Shown: piece by piece, positions 33,592 to 45,710 of the stretch
Position numbering within the stretch: the first letter of the stretch is position 1
How the letters are laid out: every line of letters starts with the position of its first letter
Source of the DNA: G965200765 sp965200765
GTDB lineage: Bacteria; Pseudomonadota; Gammaproteobacteria; Arenicellales; JAJDZL01
Assembly: GCA_965200765.1 (NCBI GenBank)
Contig: OZ241380.1
Coordinates: 2,976,001-3,040,000, forward strand
Reading direction: 5' to 3'
DNA length: 64,000 nucleotides
Made by a program: the position numbers and the translations under genes
Notes under the pieces: generated by a model
The model's input: the letters and a program-made list of their open reading frames with translations, nothing else
Databases searched by the model: none
Told to the model about the DNA's origin: nothing

Positions 33592-34938
33592 TCACCGCAT
33601 TGTGACTAGCTCTTCGGATGCGGTTGGATGGATTGCAACAGTGTTGTCGAAGTCACTTTTGGTTGCTCCCATTTTTACGGCAACAGAAAACCCCTGAATT
33701 ATTTCATCCGCGCTTTCACCAACAATGTGACAGCCAACGATCTTGTCGTCATCACCGGTGACCACCAGTTTTGCAAGTGTTGGCGCGGCGCGTTGCGTTA
33801 CTGCAAAGTACATGTTTTTGAAACGACTGGTATAGACTTTCACGTTGTCGCCGTACTTTCCTCTGGCAGCCTGTTCACTCAAGCCTACTGTTCCCAGCGG
33901 TGGATGACTGAACACTACGGATGGTATGTTGTTGTAATCCAGGTGAGCTTGATCCTGTCCGCCGAACAATCGGTCTGACAATTTGCGTCCTGCCGCAATT
34001 GCGACAGGGGTCAGAGCAACTTGGCCCGTTACGTCGCCGACTGCATAGATACTTGGTGCGGATGTGTTTTGAAACTTGTCGGTGGCAATAAACCCGCGAT
34101 CATTCAATTGAACGCCAGCAGTATTCAAGTCAAGTTCTTCAGTATTTGGAGATCGACCAATTGCAAAAATGAACTCATCAACCTTTTCGATACAATTGCC
34201 GTCTCCCAGACGAATGCCAAGTTGACCGTTGTTGCGCGTGATTTCGTCGATTTGCGTATTCAGCACAAACTCCACTCCCGCGTGCCGCATTTCTTCTTCC
34301 ACAATTTCTGTGAGAGAAGAATCGAATCCGCGCAGAAGTTTATCCTTGCGAAGTACCATGGTTACTTGAGATCCCAGACCCTGCAGCATTCCTGCCAATT
34401 CAGTTGCTATATACCCGGCACCGTTGATTACAACTCGTTCCGGCAGATAATCCATTTCAAAAAAGCCGTCGCTGGTGATGGCAAATTCTGCTCCGGGAAT
34501 GTCAGGTACGATGGGCTTGCTACCGGTGGCAATCACAATGTGATCTGCAGACAAACGTTCATTGTCAACACTGACTGAATCTTTTCCAGCAAAACAAGCC
34601 TTGCCGGAAATTTCCCTGACACCGGAATTTTGCAGGTTGTCCCGATAGATTTGATTGAGCCGTTTGATGTATTGATCTCTTGCGGTTTTGATGGTATTCC
34701 AGTTGAAACCGTCGCGCGTAACTGCAAATCCATAATCCGGAGCATCTTCCAGCGTTTCACTGATTTTGGAGGTTGTCCACATCACTTTTTTGGGTACGCA
34801 ACCGACATTTACACACGTGCCGCCCAGTGGTCCCTGTTCGATCACCGCACAGCGAGCACCGTATTCAGCCGCTCGCCGGGCACAGGCGATGCCGCCACTC
34901 CCAGCGCCGACCACAATCAGGTCATAGTGGTTTTCCAT
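33592..34938 (-). CDS. gor: Glutathione reductase
   Basis: A 448-aa FAD disulfide reductase that keeps glutathione reduced with NADPH. The redox-active pair is C42 and C47 in GGTCVNVGCVPKK, numbered as in E. coli Gor. FAD-binding VVGAGSGGIACARRAAE is at the N-terminus, a second GxGxxA at NGAGYIATELAG, and the C-terminal GCHIVGESADEIIQGFSVAVKMGATKSDFDNTVAIHPTASEE carries the catalytic His-Glu. ATG 34938 is chosen because GGAG lies 7 bp upstream; the ORF could start 14 codons earlier at 34980. Confidence 0.95.
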   Translation of the reverse strand: MENHYDLIVVGAGSGGIACARRAAEYGARCAVIEQGPLGGTCVNVGCVPKKVMWTTSKISETLEDAPDYGFAVTRDGFNWNTIKTARDQYIKRLNQIYRDNLQNSGVREISGKACFAGKDSVSVDNERLSADHIVIATGSKPIVPDIPGAEFAITSDGFFEMDYLPERVVINGAGYIATELAGMLQGLGSQVTMVLRKDKLLRGFDSSLTEIVEEEMRHAGVEFVLNTQIDEITRNNGQLGIRLGDGNCIEKVDEFIFAIGRSPNTEELDLNTAGVQLNDRGFIATDKFQNTSAPSIYAVGDVTGQVALTPVAIAAGRKLSDRLFGGQDQAHLDYNNIPSVVFSHPPLGTVGLSEQAARGKYGDNVKVYTSRFKNMYFAVTQRAAPTLAKLVVTGDDDKIVGCHIVGESADEIIQGFSVAVKMGATKSDFDNTVAIHPTASEELVTMR

Positions 34939-35044
34939 ATCAAATTCTCCATTGCTTTTCAAATCAGTATCGTCAGTCAACTTTCAATGTTAACCTCAAG
35001 TGCAGGCTCGCTGAACTTCAATCGTGATGCCGAATTAGTAGTTT

Positions 35045-36124
35045 TCATCCCTGAAAACGAACGCGAACAATATCGCCATCTGAAATTTCGTACGACTTGC
35101 CTTCAATGCGCACCAGCCCGGCAGTTTTCACTGCTTGTTCACTACCGCATCGATGCAGGTCATCAAAGGACATGACTTCTGCCCGGATAAATCCTCTTTC
35201 CATGTCTGTGTGTATCAATCCGGCCGCTACTTGCGCCGGCGTGCCTTTCGGGACTGTCCATGCGCGCACTTCGTTTTCATTGAAAGTAAAAAATGTAAGC
35301 AATCCCAGCATTGAATAACCGGTACGAATGACGACGTCCAATGCAGACGCGTCCAGCCCAAGATCTTCCCGAAACGAATTCTGCTCATCTGTCGGTAGTT
35401 GCGCCAATTCAGCTTCAATCTGCGCGCAAACGGGCATCACTTCAATACCGGATTGAAACTTCAATGAATCAAAATCTTCAGCAATTTGATTCTCTGCCAA
35501 ATTCAAAATGTAAAACATTGGCTTGGCGGTTAGCAAAAACAGATTTTGAATTTCTGACTGTTTCTTTGGGTCCAACCGCATTTCGCGAACCGGTCGACCG
35601 GTTTCCAGCCAATTTGCAAGTTCTTTCAGCAGTGTCGAAATCAGAACTTGCTCCTTGTCTCCTGTTCGGGCACGGCGAATGGATTTGTCCAGCGACTTGC
35701 TGACAGTTTTCAGATCCGCAAGGACCAACTCCAGGTTGACGGTTTCGACTGTTGACAGAACCGCTTCCGGGAGCATGGGTTGAGCCGAGTTCGGATCGCA
35801 ATTGAACGCGGCGATCACATGTGCAATCAAATCCATCTCGCGAATGACGGAAAGAAACTGGTTGCCAAGTCCTTCCCCTTCGGATGCCCCTTCGACCAAC
35901 CCTGCAATGTCGACGAATTCCAAAGTGGTTGGAATACGATTGTCAACGCCGACGATTTCCGCGATTTTATTCAGACGTGAGTCGGGTACAGCAACTTTGC
36001 CAATATTTTCTTCGATGGTGCAAAACGGAAAATTCTCGGCCGCAACATTTGATCGGGTCAGAGCATTGAACAAAGTTGACTTGCCAACATTTGGTGCACC
36101 AACGATTCCACAGCGAAAACCCAA
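35045..36124 (-). CDS. ychF: Redox-regulated ATPase YchF (Obg-like, OLA1 family)
   Basis: A 359-aa P-loop ATPase. G1 is GAPNVGKS (residues 9-16), followed by the family signature FVDIAGLVEGASEGEGLGNQFL and a C-terminal TGS domain (FTFNENEVRAWTVPKGTPAQVAAGLIHTDMERGFIRAEVM). YchF associates with ribosomes and binds ATP rather than GTP. The start is TTG 36124, with GGGAGG about 9 bp upstream. The order prs, rplY, pth, ychF is conserved in gammaproteobacteria; pth ends 26 bp upstream. Confidence 0.97.
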   Translation of the reverse strand: MGFRCGIVGAPNVGKSTLFNALTRSNVAAENFPFCTIEENIGKVAVPDSRLNKIAEIVGVDNRIPTTLEFVDIAGLVEGASEGEGLGNQFLSVIREMDLIAHVIAAFNCDPNSAQPMLPEAVLSTVETVNLELVLADLKTVSKSLDKSIRRARTGDKEQVLISTLLKELANWLETGRPVREMRLDPKKQSEIQNLFLLTAKPMFYILNLAENQIAEDFDSLKFQSGIEVMPVCAQIEAELAQLPTDEQNSFREDLGLDASALDVVIRTGYSMLGLLTFFTFNENEVRAWTVPKGTPAQVAAGLIHTDMERGFIRAEVMSFDDLHRCGSEQAVKTAGLVRIEGKSYEISDGDIVRVRFQG

Positions 36125-36150
36125 AGTTCACTACCTCCCGATTGAAGTAT

Positions 36151-36753
36151 CTAAATCGGATTTTGCGGCACCGGGCGACTGTGCAATACATGCATGGCAG
36201 CTTCTGTATCGCCTTTTATTATTGCCTGCAGTTCCTGGCGGACCGCCTCAGTCGCTTGTTGAATCAGTAGTATTTCATCGGCGGGTGGGACTCCGAGGAC
36301 ATACGAAGTTGACGACACACGGGGTGGCGGTCGACCGACACCCAGGCGAATTCGCACAAAGTTGTCGGCATTCAGTTTTGAAATCAGATCCCGAATGCCA
36401 TTGTGCCCGCCGTGTCCGCCCGACACCTTTAGCCGTACCGTTCCGGACGGCAAGTCAATATCGTCGTGTACGACAATTATGTCAGGGCAGTCAATTTTGT
36501 AGTACTTCGCAAACTGGACAACTGCATCGCCACTGCGGTTTACGAAAGTAAGTGGTTGCAGCAACCAAACGGAAACACCGAAAAATTCAGTTTGAGCGAC
36601 GTTGGCATTGAACTTCTGCCTAAATCTCAATGGCGCGACATTGTCGTTGGCCAAATGCTCAATAAATTGAAAGCCGACATTGTGTCGGGTACGGACAAAT
36701 TTTTCACCGGGATTTCCCAGCCCGACAATGAGACGCGCACCATCCATTCGCAC
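36151..36753 (-). CDS. pth: Peptidyl-tRNA hydrolase
   Basis: A 200-aa enzyme that releases peptides from stalled peptidyl-tRNA. The catalytic region IVGLGNPGEKFVRTRHNVGF holds N14 and the catalytic H24. HDDIDLPSGTVRLKVSGGHGGHNGIRDL supplies the catalytic Asp and substrate Asn, and FVRIRLGVGRPP is conserved. The start is GTG 36753 or ATG 36747. It lies between rplY and ychF in the conserved order. Confidence 0.96.
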   Translation of the reverse strand: MRMDGARLIVGLGNPGEKFVRTRHNVGFQFIEHLANDNVAPLRFRQKFNANVAQTEFFGVSVWLLQPLTFVNRSGDAVVQFAKYYKIDCPDIIVVHDDIDLPSGTVRLKVSGGHGGHNGIRDLISKLNADNFVRIRLGVGRPPPRVSSTSYVLGVPPADEILLIQQATEAVRQELQAIIKGDTEAAMHVLHSRPVPQNPI

Positions 36754-36795
36754 TATTCATTTCTGGCAGCGAAACCGGAGATGAAATCAAATTGG

Positions 36796-37455
36796 CTATT
36801 CGGGTTCTTCCTCAACAGCTTCTTCGATAACTTCCACTTCCTCGCCTTCGGCATCCATTTCTTCCAGTTCGCTGGCGATTCTTGATGGTGCAACGGACGC
36901 GATGGCAAGATTGTCGCCTTCTTCAATATCCAGTGTCAATTCAACGCCATCCGGCAACTTGATATCCGACATGTGAACCGCCTCGTTCAATTCCAGATGC
37001 GATACATCAACTTCCAGAAATTCGGGCAGGTCTTTGGGCAGGCATTGAATTTCAGCATCGAGGATCATGCGCGAGAAAATCCCGCCCTGGGTTTTTACCC
37101 CGGGTGCGACATCTTCGCCGTTGAAGTGCAAGGGTACCCGGATATGAATCATTTCGGTCGATTTGATACGTTGAAAATCAACATGCATGACTTGTGGTCG
37201 ATACGGATGCATCTGCACTTCGCGCAGAATGGCCTGGTCTTTTTTGCCATTTCTCTGAATATCGATGATTGCCGAGTGGAAGGCTTCAACCTGAAGATTA
37301 TGAAGGATTGCGTTGTGGCTGACGGCCAAGTGTTCGTTTTCCTTGCCGGCACCATAGACAACGACCGGCACCTTGCCGGCACGCCGCAACTTTCGGTTGC
37401 TGGAGGAACCGAAATCGGTTCGTTTCTCAAGTTCAACAGTAAAATTTGTGCTCAT
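36796..37455 (-). CDS. rplY: Ribosomal protein bL25, long CTC/TL5 form
   Basis: A 219-aa protein that binds 5S rRNA. The N-terminal L25 domain is about residues 1-95 (RKLRRAGKVPVVVYGAGKE, MHPYRPQVMHVDFQRI). The C-terminal CTC extension follows (PVHFNGEDVAPGVK-like stretch, HMSDIKLPDGVELTLDIEEGDNLAIASV) and ends in a very acidic tail (EEMDAEGEEVEVIEEAVEEEPE). It lies 36 bp downstream of prs in the conserved prs-rplY-pth-ychF order. Confidence 0.96.
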   Translation of the reverse strand: MSTNFTVELEKRTDFGSSSNRKLRRAGKVPVVVYGAGKENEHLAVSHNAILHNLQVEAFHSAIIDIQRNGKKDQAILREVQMHPYRPQVMHVDFQRIKSTEMIHIRVPLHFNGEDVAPGVKTQGGIFSRMILDAEIQCLPKDLPEFLEVDVSHLELNEAVHMSDIKLPDGVELTLDIEEGDNLAIASVAPSRIASELEEMDAEGEEVEVIEEAVEEEPE

Positions 37456-37491
37456 GTTTGTCTTCCTCGGTTCGGAACAGACGCAGGTTTG

Positions 37492-38442
37492 CTAGTCCAC
37501 GAAAATGGAACTGACCGAATCGCCAGTCGCAATTCTTCGAATGGCTTCGCCCAGAAGTTGCGAAATATCAAGTTGACGAATTTTATTGCATTTTTGCGCG
37601 TCTTCGGAAAGTTTTATTGAATTGCACACCACCAGCTCGTCCAGACTGGACTGTTGAACTTTCTCGATCGCGCTGCCGGACAGCACCGGATGTGTGCAGT
37701 AAGCCTTGACTCCCACCGCGCCGCGATGCTTGAGTGCATCGGCTGCCTGGCACAATGTACTTGCTGTGTCAACAATGTCATCGATGATGACGCAGGTCTG
37801 ATTTTTGATTTCACCAATAATATTCATGACTTCAGCGACATTCGGGCGCGGACGGCGTTTGTCCACGATTGCGAACTGGGCTTCCAGTTGCTCTGCAATG
37901 GGGCGCGAGCGAACCACCGCGCCGACATCCGGAGAAACCACGGTCAGATTTTCCGGCCTTTTTTTCCACAGGTCACCAATGATTACCGGACGAGCGTAAA
38001 CGTTGTCAGTAGGTATGTCGAAAAATCCCTGAATTTGGTCCGCGTGCAAGTCCAGTGTCAGTACGCGATCTGCGCCGGCTTCGCCAATCAACGATGCAAC
38101 CAGCTTCGCTGTAATTGGCACGCGTGCATTGCGTGGTCGTCGATCTTGCCGTGCATAGCCCAGGTAGGGTATCACCGAAGTAATGCGGGCCGCCGATGAA
38201 CGCTTCACCGCATCAATCATGATCAGCAGTTCCATCAATGAATCGTTGGTCGGAGCGCTGGTCGACTGCACTATGAATACGTCCATATTTCGTACGTTTT
38301 CGCTGATTTCCACGGAAATCTCGCCATCGCTGAACTTGCCGACCAGAGCACCGCCCAGCGGCACGCTCAGATATTCGGTAATTCGTGCAGTCAAATCCCG
38401 ATTGGCATTGCCAGTCAGGATCATTATGTTTTCAACTGCCAT
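37492..38442 (-). CDS. prs: Ribose-phosphate pyrophosphokinase
   Basis: A 316-aa PRPP synthase. It has GKFSDGEISVEISENVRN near residues 35-52, the regulatory/ATP region PYLGYARQDRRPRNARVPITAKLVA, DLHADQIQGFFDIP near 129-142 and the PRPP-binding loop CVIIDDIVDTASTL near 215-228. It feeds purine, pyrimidine, histidine and tryptophan synthesis. The length matches E. coli Prs (315). tRNA-Gln lies just upstream on the same strand, as in Pseudomonas-type genomes. Confidence 0.98.
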   Translation of the reverse strand: MAVENIMILTGNANRDLTARITEYLSVPLGGALVGKFSDGEISVEISENVRNMDVFIVQSTSAPTNDSLMELLIMIDAVKRSSAARITSVIPYLGYARQDRRPRNARVPITAKLVASLIGEAGADRVLTLDLHADQIQGFFDIPTDNVYARPVIIGDLWKKRPENLTVVSPDVGAVVRSRPIAEQLEAQFAIVDKRRPRPNVAEVMNIIGEIKNQTCVIIDDIVDTASTLCQAADALKHRGAVGVKAYCTHPVLSGSAIEKVQQSSLDELVVCNSIKLSEDAQKCNKIRQLDISQLLGEAIRRIATGDSVSSIFVD

Positions 38443-38508
38443 CGGAGCTTCCTGAAAATGATTTGGTGAAATACTCGATCATTGTAAACACTTTGCGGAT
38501 GCTCAATA

Positions 38509-38583
38509 TGGCTGGGGTGCCAGGATTCGAACCTGGGTATGCCGGAATCAAAATCCGGTGCCTTACCGCTTGGCTACACCCCA
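38509..38583 (-). tRNA. tRNA-Gln (anticodon TTG)
   Basis: On the minus strand the acceptor TGGGGTG pairs with CACCCCA, followed by GCCA with the CCA end encoded. The D arm is TAGCCAAGCGGTAAGGCA, the anticodon stem CCGGA...TCCGG holds loop TTTTGAT with anticodon TTG, and the T arm is CCAGGTTCGAATCCTGG. It lies directly upstream of prs. Confidence 0.97.
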
Positions 38584-38916
38584 ATCTCATGGGCATTGCT
38601 CAATACGATGCCGTTATTTGCCTCGAATTTGGTTAAAGTTTTTTGCAGAAATATACGCTACGCGTTACTGCCTGATGTACGATGAATCTGGAATCTTGTA
38701 CAAAATTGTAATACGACCAAGTAAAAATTTCCACAACAGAAACTATATTGACAGTTTCAATCAAACGCTTTCTGCCTTGGACCTCGCCAGATTTCTCTTC
38801 AGATTGAGACCACAAATATTGTCCAGGCATCAATCATGGTGACAATCCAATTCTTGCGGTAGCATACTCGCCATGCGGGAATGCCTGAATCATCTGAAAT
38901 AGCATTTCACGTTCAG
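38584..38916. other. Non-coding stretch between tRNA-Gln and the barrel gene
   Basis: About 330 AT-rich bp. No gene is recognised. In related genomes ispE sits upstream of tRNA-Gln-prs; it is not here. The promoter for tRNA-Gln and prs is presumably in this stretch, but no clear hexamers were picked out. Confidence 0.45.
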
Positions 38917-39567
38917 CTAGAAATTATGACGATAGCCAACCAAATAGCCATGTGTGTCAAATTCATGCAGGCGCCCTCTTGTGAATACACGTGTAAAAGC
39001 ATATCGAACACTGAGCGAACTTTGGTCATTGAACCTGTAGTGCCAGCCTAGCAGGGCCTGAAGATGAACATCCCATTTGTCCAGGGTATTTCCAGTCGGT
39101 ATGGGTATGCGGGTTGCCGGTGCATTCCTGACCAGCAAACGAAACAGACAAGGACTGATCGCAGAGTGCTGGGTGAATCCGGTTCCACCCCCTAGTGTTA
39201 CATCGGATTTGTCGCCGATGGGGAAAACGCGGTGAACGTTGACTCCCAAGCGTGTTGTGTCAATGTGAATATTGCATGAACTGTCAATCATTGCATCAAA
39301 TTTTAGATCAATGGTACTGAGCTCTCCTTCAACCAGTATATTGGGAGCGACTTCGCGCCCTGCAATCACTGCAATCATAGGTGAATACTTTCCCGTGGCC
39401 GTAAGGGTGAAATAGTTAATACTCACGGGTCGTTTGTAGCCGTACATTGCTGTGACGTAATTGATTTTGCCATCACTCATGGTCGACTCTGTATGGCTTT
39501 CTGCGTAAACAGTTGACGAAACCGCAGCAACCAGCACGGCCGCAAGAAATGATACTGATAATTTCAT
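38917..39567 (-). CDS. Outer-membrane beta-barrel protein
   Basis: A 216-aa protein with a clear signal peptide (MKLSVSFLAAVLVAAVSSTVYAES). An OmpA-like small barrel follows: alternating strands such as YVTAMYGYKRPVSINYFTLTATGKY, ILVEGELSTIDLKFDA, TRLGVNVHRVFPIGDKSDVTLGGGTGF, WDVHLQALLGWHYRFNDQSSLSVRYAFTRVFTRG. The last residue is Phe (GYLVGYRHNF), the usual BAM signal. Two Cys (SSCNIH and SPCLFR) could pair. ATG 39567 is chosen because the signal peptide begins there; the open frame extends upstream without sense. Function unknown. Confidence 0.75.
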   Translation of the reverse strand: MKLSVSFLAAVLVAAVSSTVYAESHTESTMSDGKINYVTAMYGYKRPVSINYFTLTATGKYSPMIAVIAGREVAPNILVEGELSTIDLKFDAMIDSSCNIHIDTTRLGVNVHRVFPIGDKSDVTLGGGTGFTQHSAISPCLFRLLVRNAPATRIPIPTGNTLDKWDVHLQALLGWHYRFNDQSSLSVRYAFTRVFTRGRLHEFDTHGYLVGYRHNF

Positions 39568-39914
39568 AATACTTGGTCTCTCTTGTTTTTCAGACAGTCT
39601 GAACCTGATATTTATCATTGTCGCAATCACAATCGGCATAGGTACATGCAGGTCTTGTCTTTGACTAGTAATTGTAAAGCAATGCTCGACAATATTGGAC
39701 AGTTTCAGGCAGTCAGACGAGCAGGAAACATAATTGTACTGTATTTCATTTCGATTGTTGTCAAAAACTGTGACGGTTGCGACCCGACTGTCATGCATGC
39801 AGTGGGGGTCAGTACGATGGCTATGCAGCACGGGCTGGCAAAGGATTTCAGGGGGAAGGAGCAACACTTTCGCACCTGATTTTTCCGTATTTGAAAAAAA
39901 AATCAAAAAAAGTC
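39568..39914. other. Non-coding stretch between the barrel gene and the rRNA promoter
   Basis: About 350 bp with no gene recognised. The final 30 bp are A-rich and probably act as an UP element for the rRNA promoter. Confidence 0.45.
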
Positions 39915-39944
39915 TTGACATTCACAATCCAGTCAATATATATT
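39915..39944 (+). promoter_or_regulatory. rRNA operon promoter
   Basis: TTGACA at 39915-39920 is perfect consensus. TATATA (39937-39942, 16-bp spacer) or TATATT (39939-39944, 18 bp) serves as -10. A-tracts just upstream (about 39893-39910) look like an UP element, as expected for a strong rRNA promoter. Confidence 0.8.
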
Positions 39945-39951
39945 AGACACT

Positions 39952-39975
39952 CCCCTTCAGTTCGGAGGGGCTTTT
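39952..39975 (+). promoter_or_regulatory. Hairpin at the start of the rRNA leader
   Basis: CCCCTTC (39952-39958) pairs with GGAGGGG (39964-39970), loop AGTTC, followed by CTTTT. It lies within about 10 nt of the expected transcription start and resembles a weak terminator or a 5' stabilising stem. A boxA-like TGTTCTCTGAAA follows. Confidence 0.45.
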
Positions 39976-40045
39976 GTTCTCTGAAAAATTGAATACCATA
40001 CAGATTGTGTGGGCGTTTCGTCTGTGTCGATGCTCCATTCAAAGG

Positions 40046-40069
40046 TTTTGCTTCCTTCGGGAAGCAAAA
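40046..40069 (+). promoter_or_regulatory. cUUCGg hairpin just before 16S rRNA
   Basis: TTTTGCTTCC (40046-40055), TTCG, GGAAGCAAAA (40060-40069): a perfect 10-bp stem with a very stable tetraloop, 5 nt before the 16S 5' end. It may help define the 5' processing site of 16S. Confidence 0.6.
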
Positions 40070-40074
40070 ATTCT

Positions 40075-41617
<1,543 letters not shown>

Positions 41618-41671
41618 GAAAGAAACCCGAGTATCGGGGCGCCGAAGCGCCCACACAAACTGTATGGCAGC

Positions 41672-41748
<77 letters not shown>

Positions 41749-41782
41749 TGTTTCAAACACAGCATGATATGCCCGGATTGTC

Positions 41783-41858
41783 GGGGCTGTAGCTCAGTTG
41801 GGAGAGCGCCGGCTTTGCAAGCCGGAGGTCGTCGGTTCGATCCCGATCAGCTCCACCA
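41783..41858 (+). tRNA. tRNA-Ala (anticodon TGC) in the rRNA spacer
   Basis: Acceptor GGGGCTG/CAGCTCC with encoded CCA. The anticodon stem CCGGC...GCCGG holds loop TTTGCAA with TGC. The T arm contains GTTCGATCC. It follows tRNA-Ile by 34 bp, the standard spacer order. Confidence 0.97.
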
Positions 41859-42062
41859 GCACGGCACCAGTAGTCGGGCCATGAAATCCGCACAGTTTTG
41901 AAGATTTTTTCATAAAGTTTGTTCTTTTACAATTTGGTAGTCAAAGGCGCGAAAATACGCGTACAGTGCAATGTTGCACCAGTGCGTGTGTTTTGGGTAT
42001 GCAGCATTCAAAAGCGATCTGTAACTTTCAAGAAGTTCCTTGCGAACATCTTGAGGTTATAT

Positions 42063-44974
<2,912 letters not shown>

Positions 44975-45089
44975 ATAACACTCAAGCTGTTCGAGTGTAT
45001 ATGAAAGCTGTATGCGCAATCCTGCGCTTTGACTGCCAAATTTATTTATTCAGGTTCAGTATTTTTTGACAAAGCTGGACCGGTTGAAT

Positions 45090-45207
45090 TGCCCGGTGGC
45101 CATAGCAAGCGGGTACCACCTGAATCCATCTCGAACTCAGAAGTGAAAACGCTTAGCGCCGATGATAGTGCGGGGGTATCCCGTGTGAAAGTAGGTACTG
45201 CCGGGCA
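45090..45207 (+). rRNA. rrf: 5S ribosomal RNA
   Basis: About 118 nt with TTGCCCGGTGGCCATAGC at the 5' end, the conserved CGAACTCAGAAGTGAAA, and AGTAGGTACTGCCGGGCA closing the terminal helix. It lies 115 bp after 23S, with the operon terminator overlapping its 3' end. Confidence 0.97.
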
Positions 45208-45242
45208 TTTGCTTGTACCGCGAATGCCCGCATCAGTTTTTT
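45202..45242 (+). terminator. rRNA operon terminator
   Basis: CGGGCATT (45202-45209, inside the 5S end) pairs with AATGCCCG (45223-45230), followed by CATCAG and T6 (45237-45242). Its formation competes with the 5S terminal helix, so it would act on the nascent transcript. Confidence 0.8.
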
Positions 45243-45260
45243 GAATGCTCTCGCTTCCGG

Positions 45261-45506
45261 TCAATTGGACAAGACTGAATCGTCCGATTTGTTCTTTGAC
45301 TTTGACCCGGTGCGATGAACTTTTATGTCATTGTAGAGTTTTTCAACTATACTACTTGCAGAATTGGTGAACAGAAATGGAAATACAGCATGGATGGCGC
45401 ACGCGGCCGCAGCTGCAAGCATGCGTCCCGAGAATGACAATGCTTTGCCGCCATGCTCCAAATAAGATTCATTCACCTGGAGTAGATGTTGATTCCAATT
45501 TCTCAT
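45261..45506 (-). CDS. DUF6356 family small membrane protein
   Basis: An 81-aa protein with the DUF6356 pattern: HLLQVNESYLEHGGKALSFSGRMLAAAAACAIHAVFPFLFTNSASSIVEKLYNDI. One amphipathic or membrane helix is likely at about residues 26-50. ATG 45506 has CAGGTGA a few bases upstream; an upstream in-frame ATG (45548) has none. Function unknown. It converges on the rRNA operon, whose terminator lies just beyond its stop. Confidence 0.75.
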   Translation of the reverse strand: MRNWNQHLLQVNESYLEHGGKALSFSGRMLAAAAACAIHAVFPFLFTNSASSIVEKLYNDIKVHRTGSKSKNKSDDSVLSN

Positions 45507-45710
45507 TTTTTCACCTGTATCAGATTGATTTTTGTTGATGGAAAACAATTTAGCGAAATATGAATGAAAATTGGTACTAAAATTCTATGATTTGTGATTG
45601 ATTTGGAAAATTTCTATCCTTTTGACTGGATATTTTGGAAATAATTTTCTTTTGTATTGGTTTGTATATGGGTTTTCAAAGCATATGATGGAGTGGATTT
45701 TGTCAAAAAC

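Noticed and set aside
38917..39921. 334-aa version of the barrel protein
   Set aside because: The first 118 residues have no protein character and a proper signal peptide begins at the ATG at 39567.
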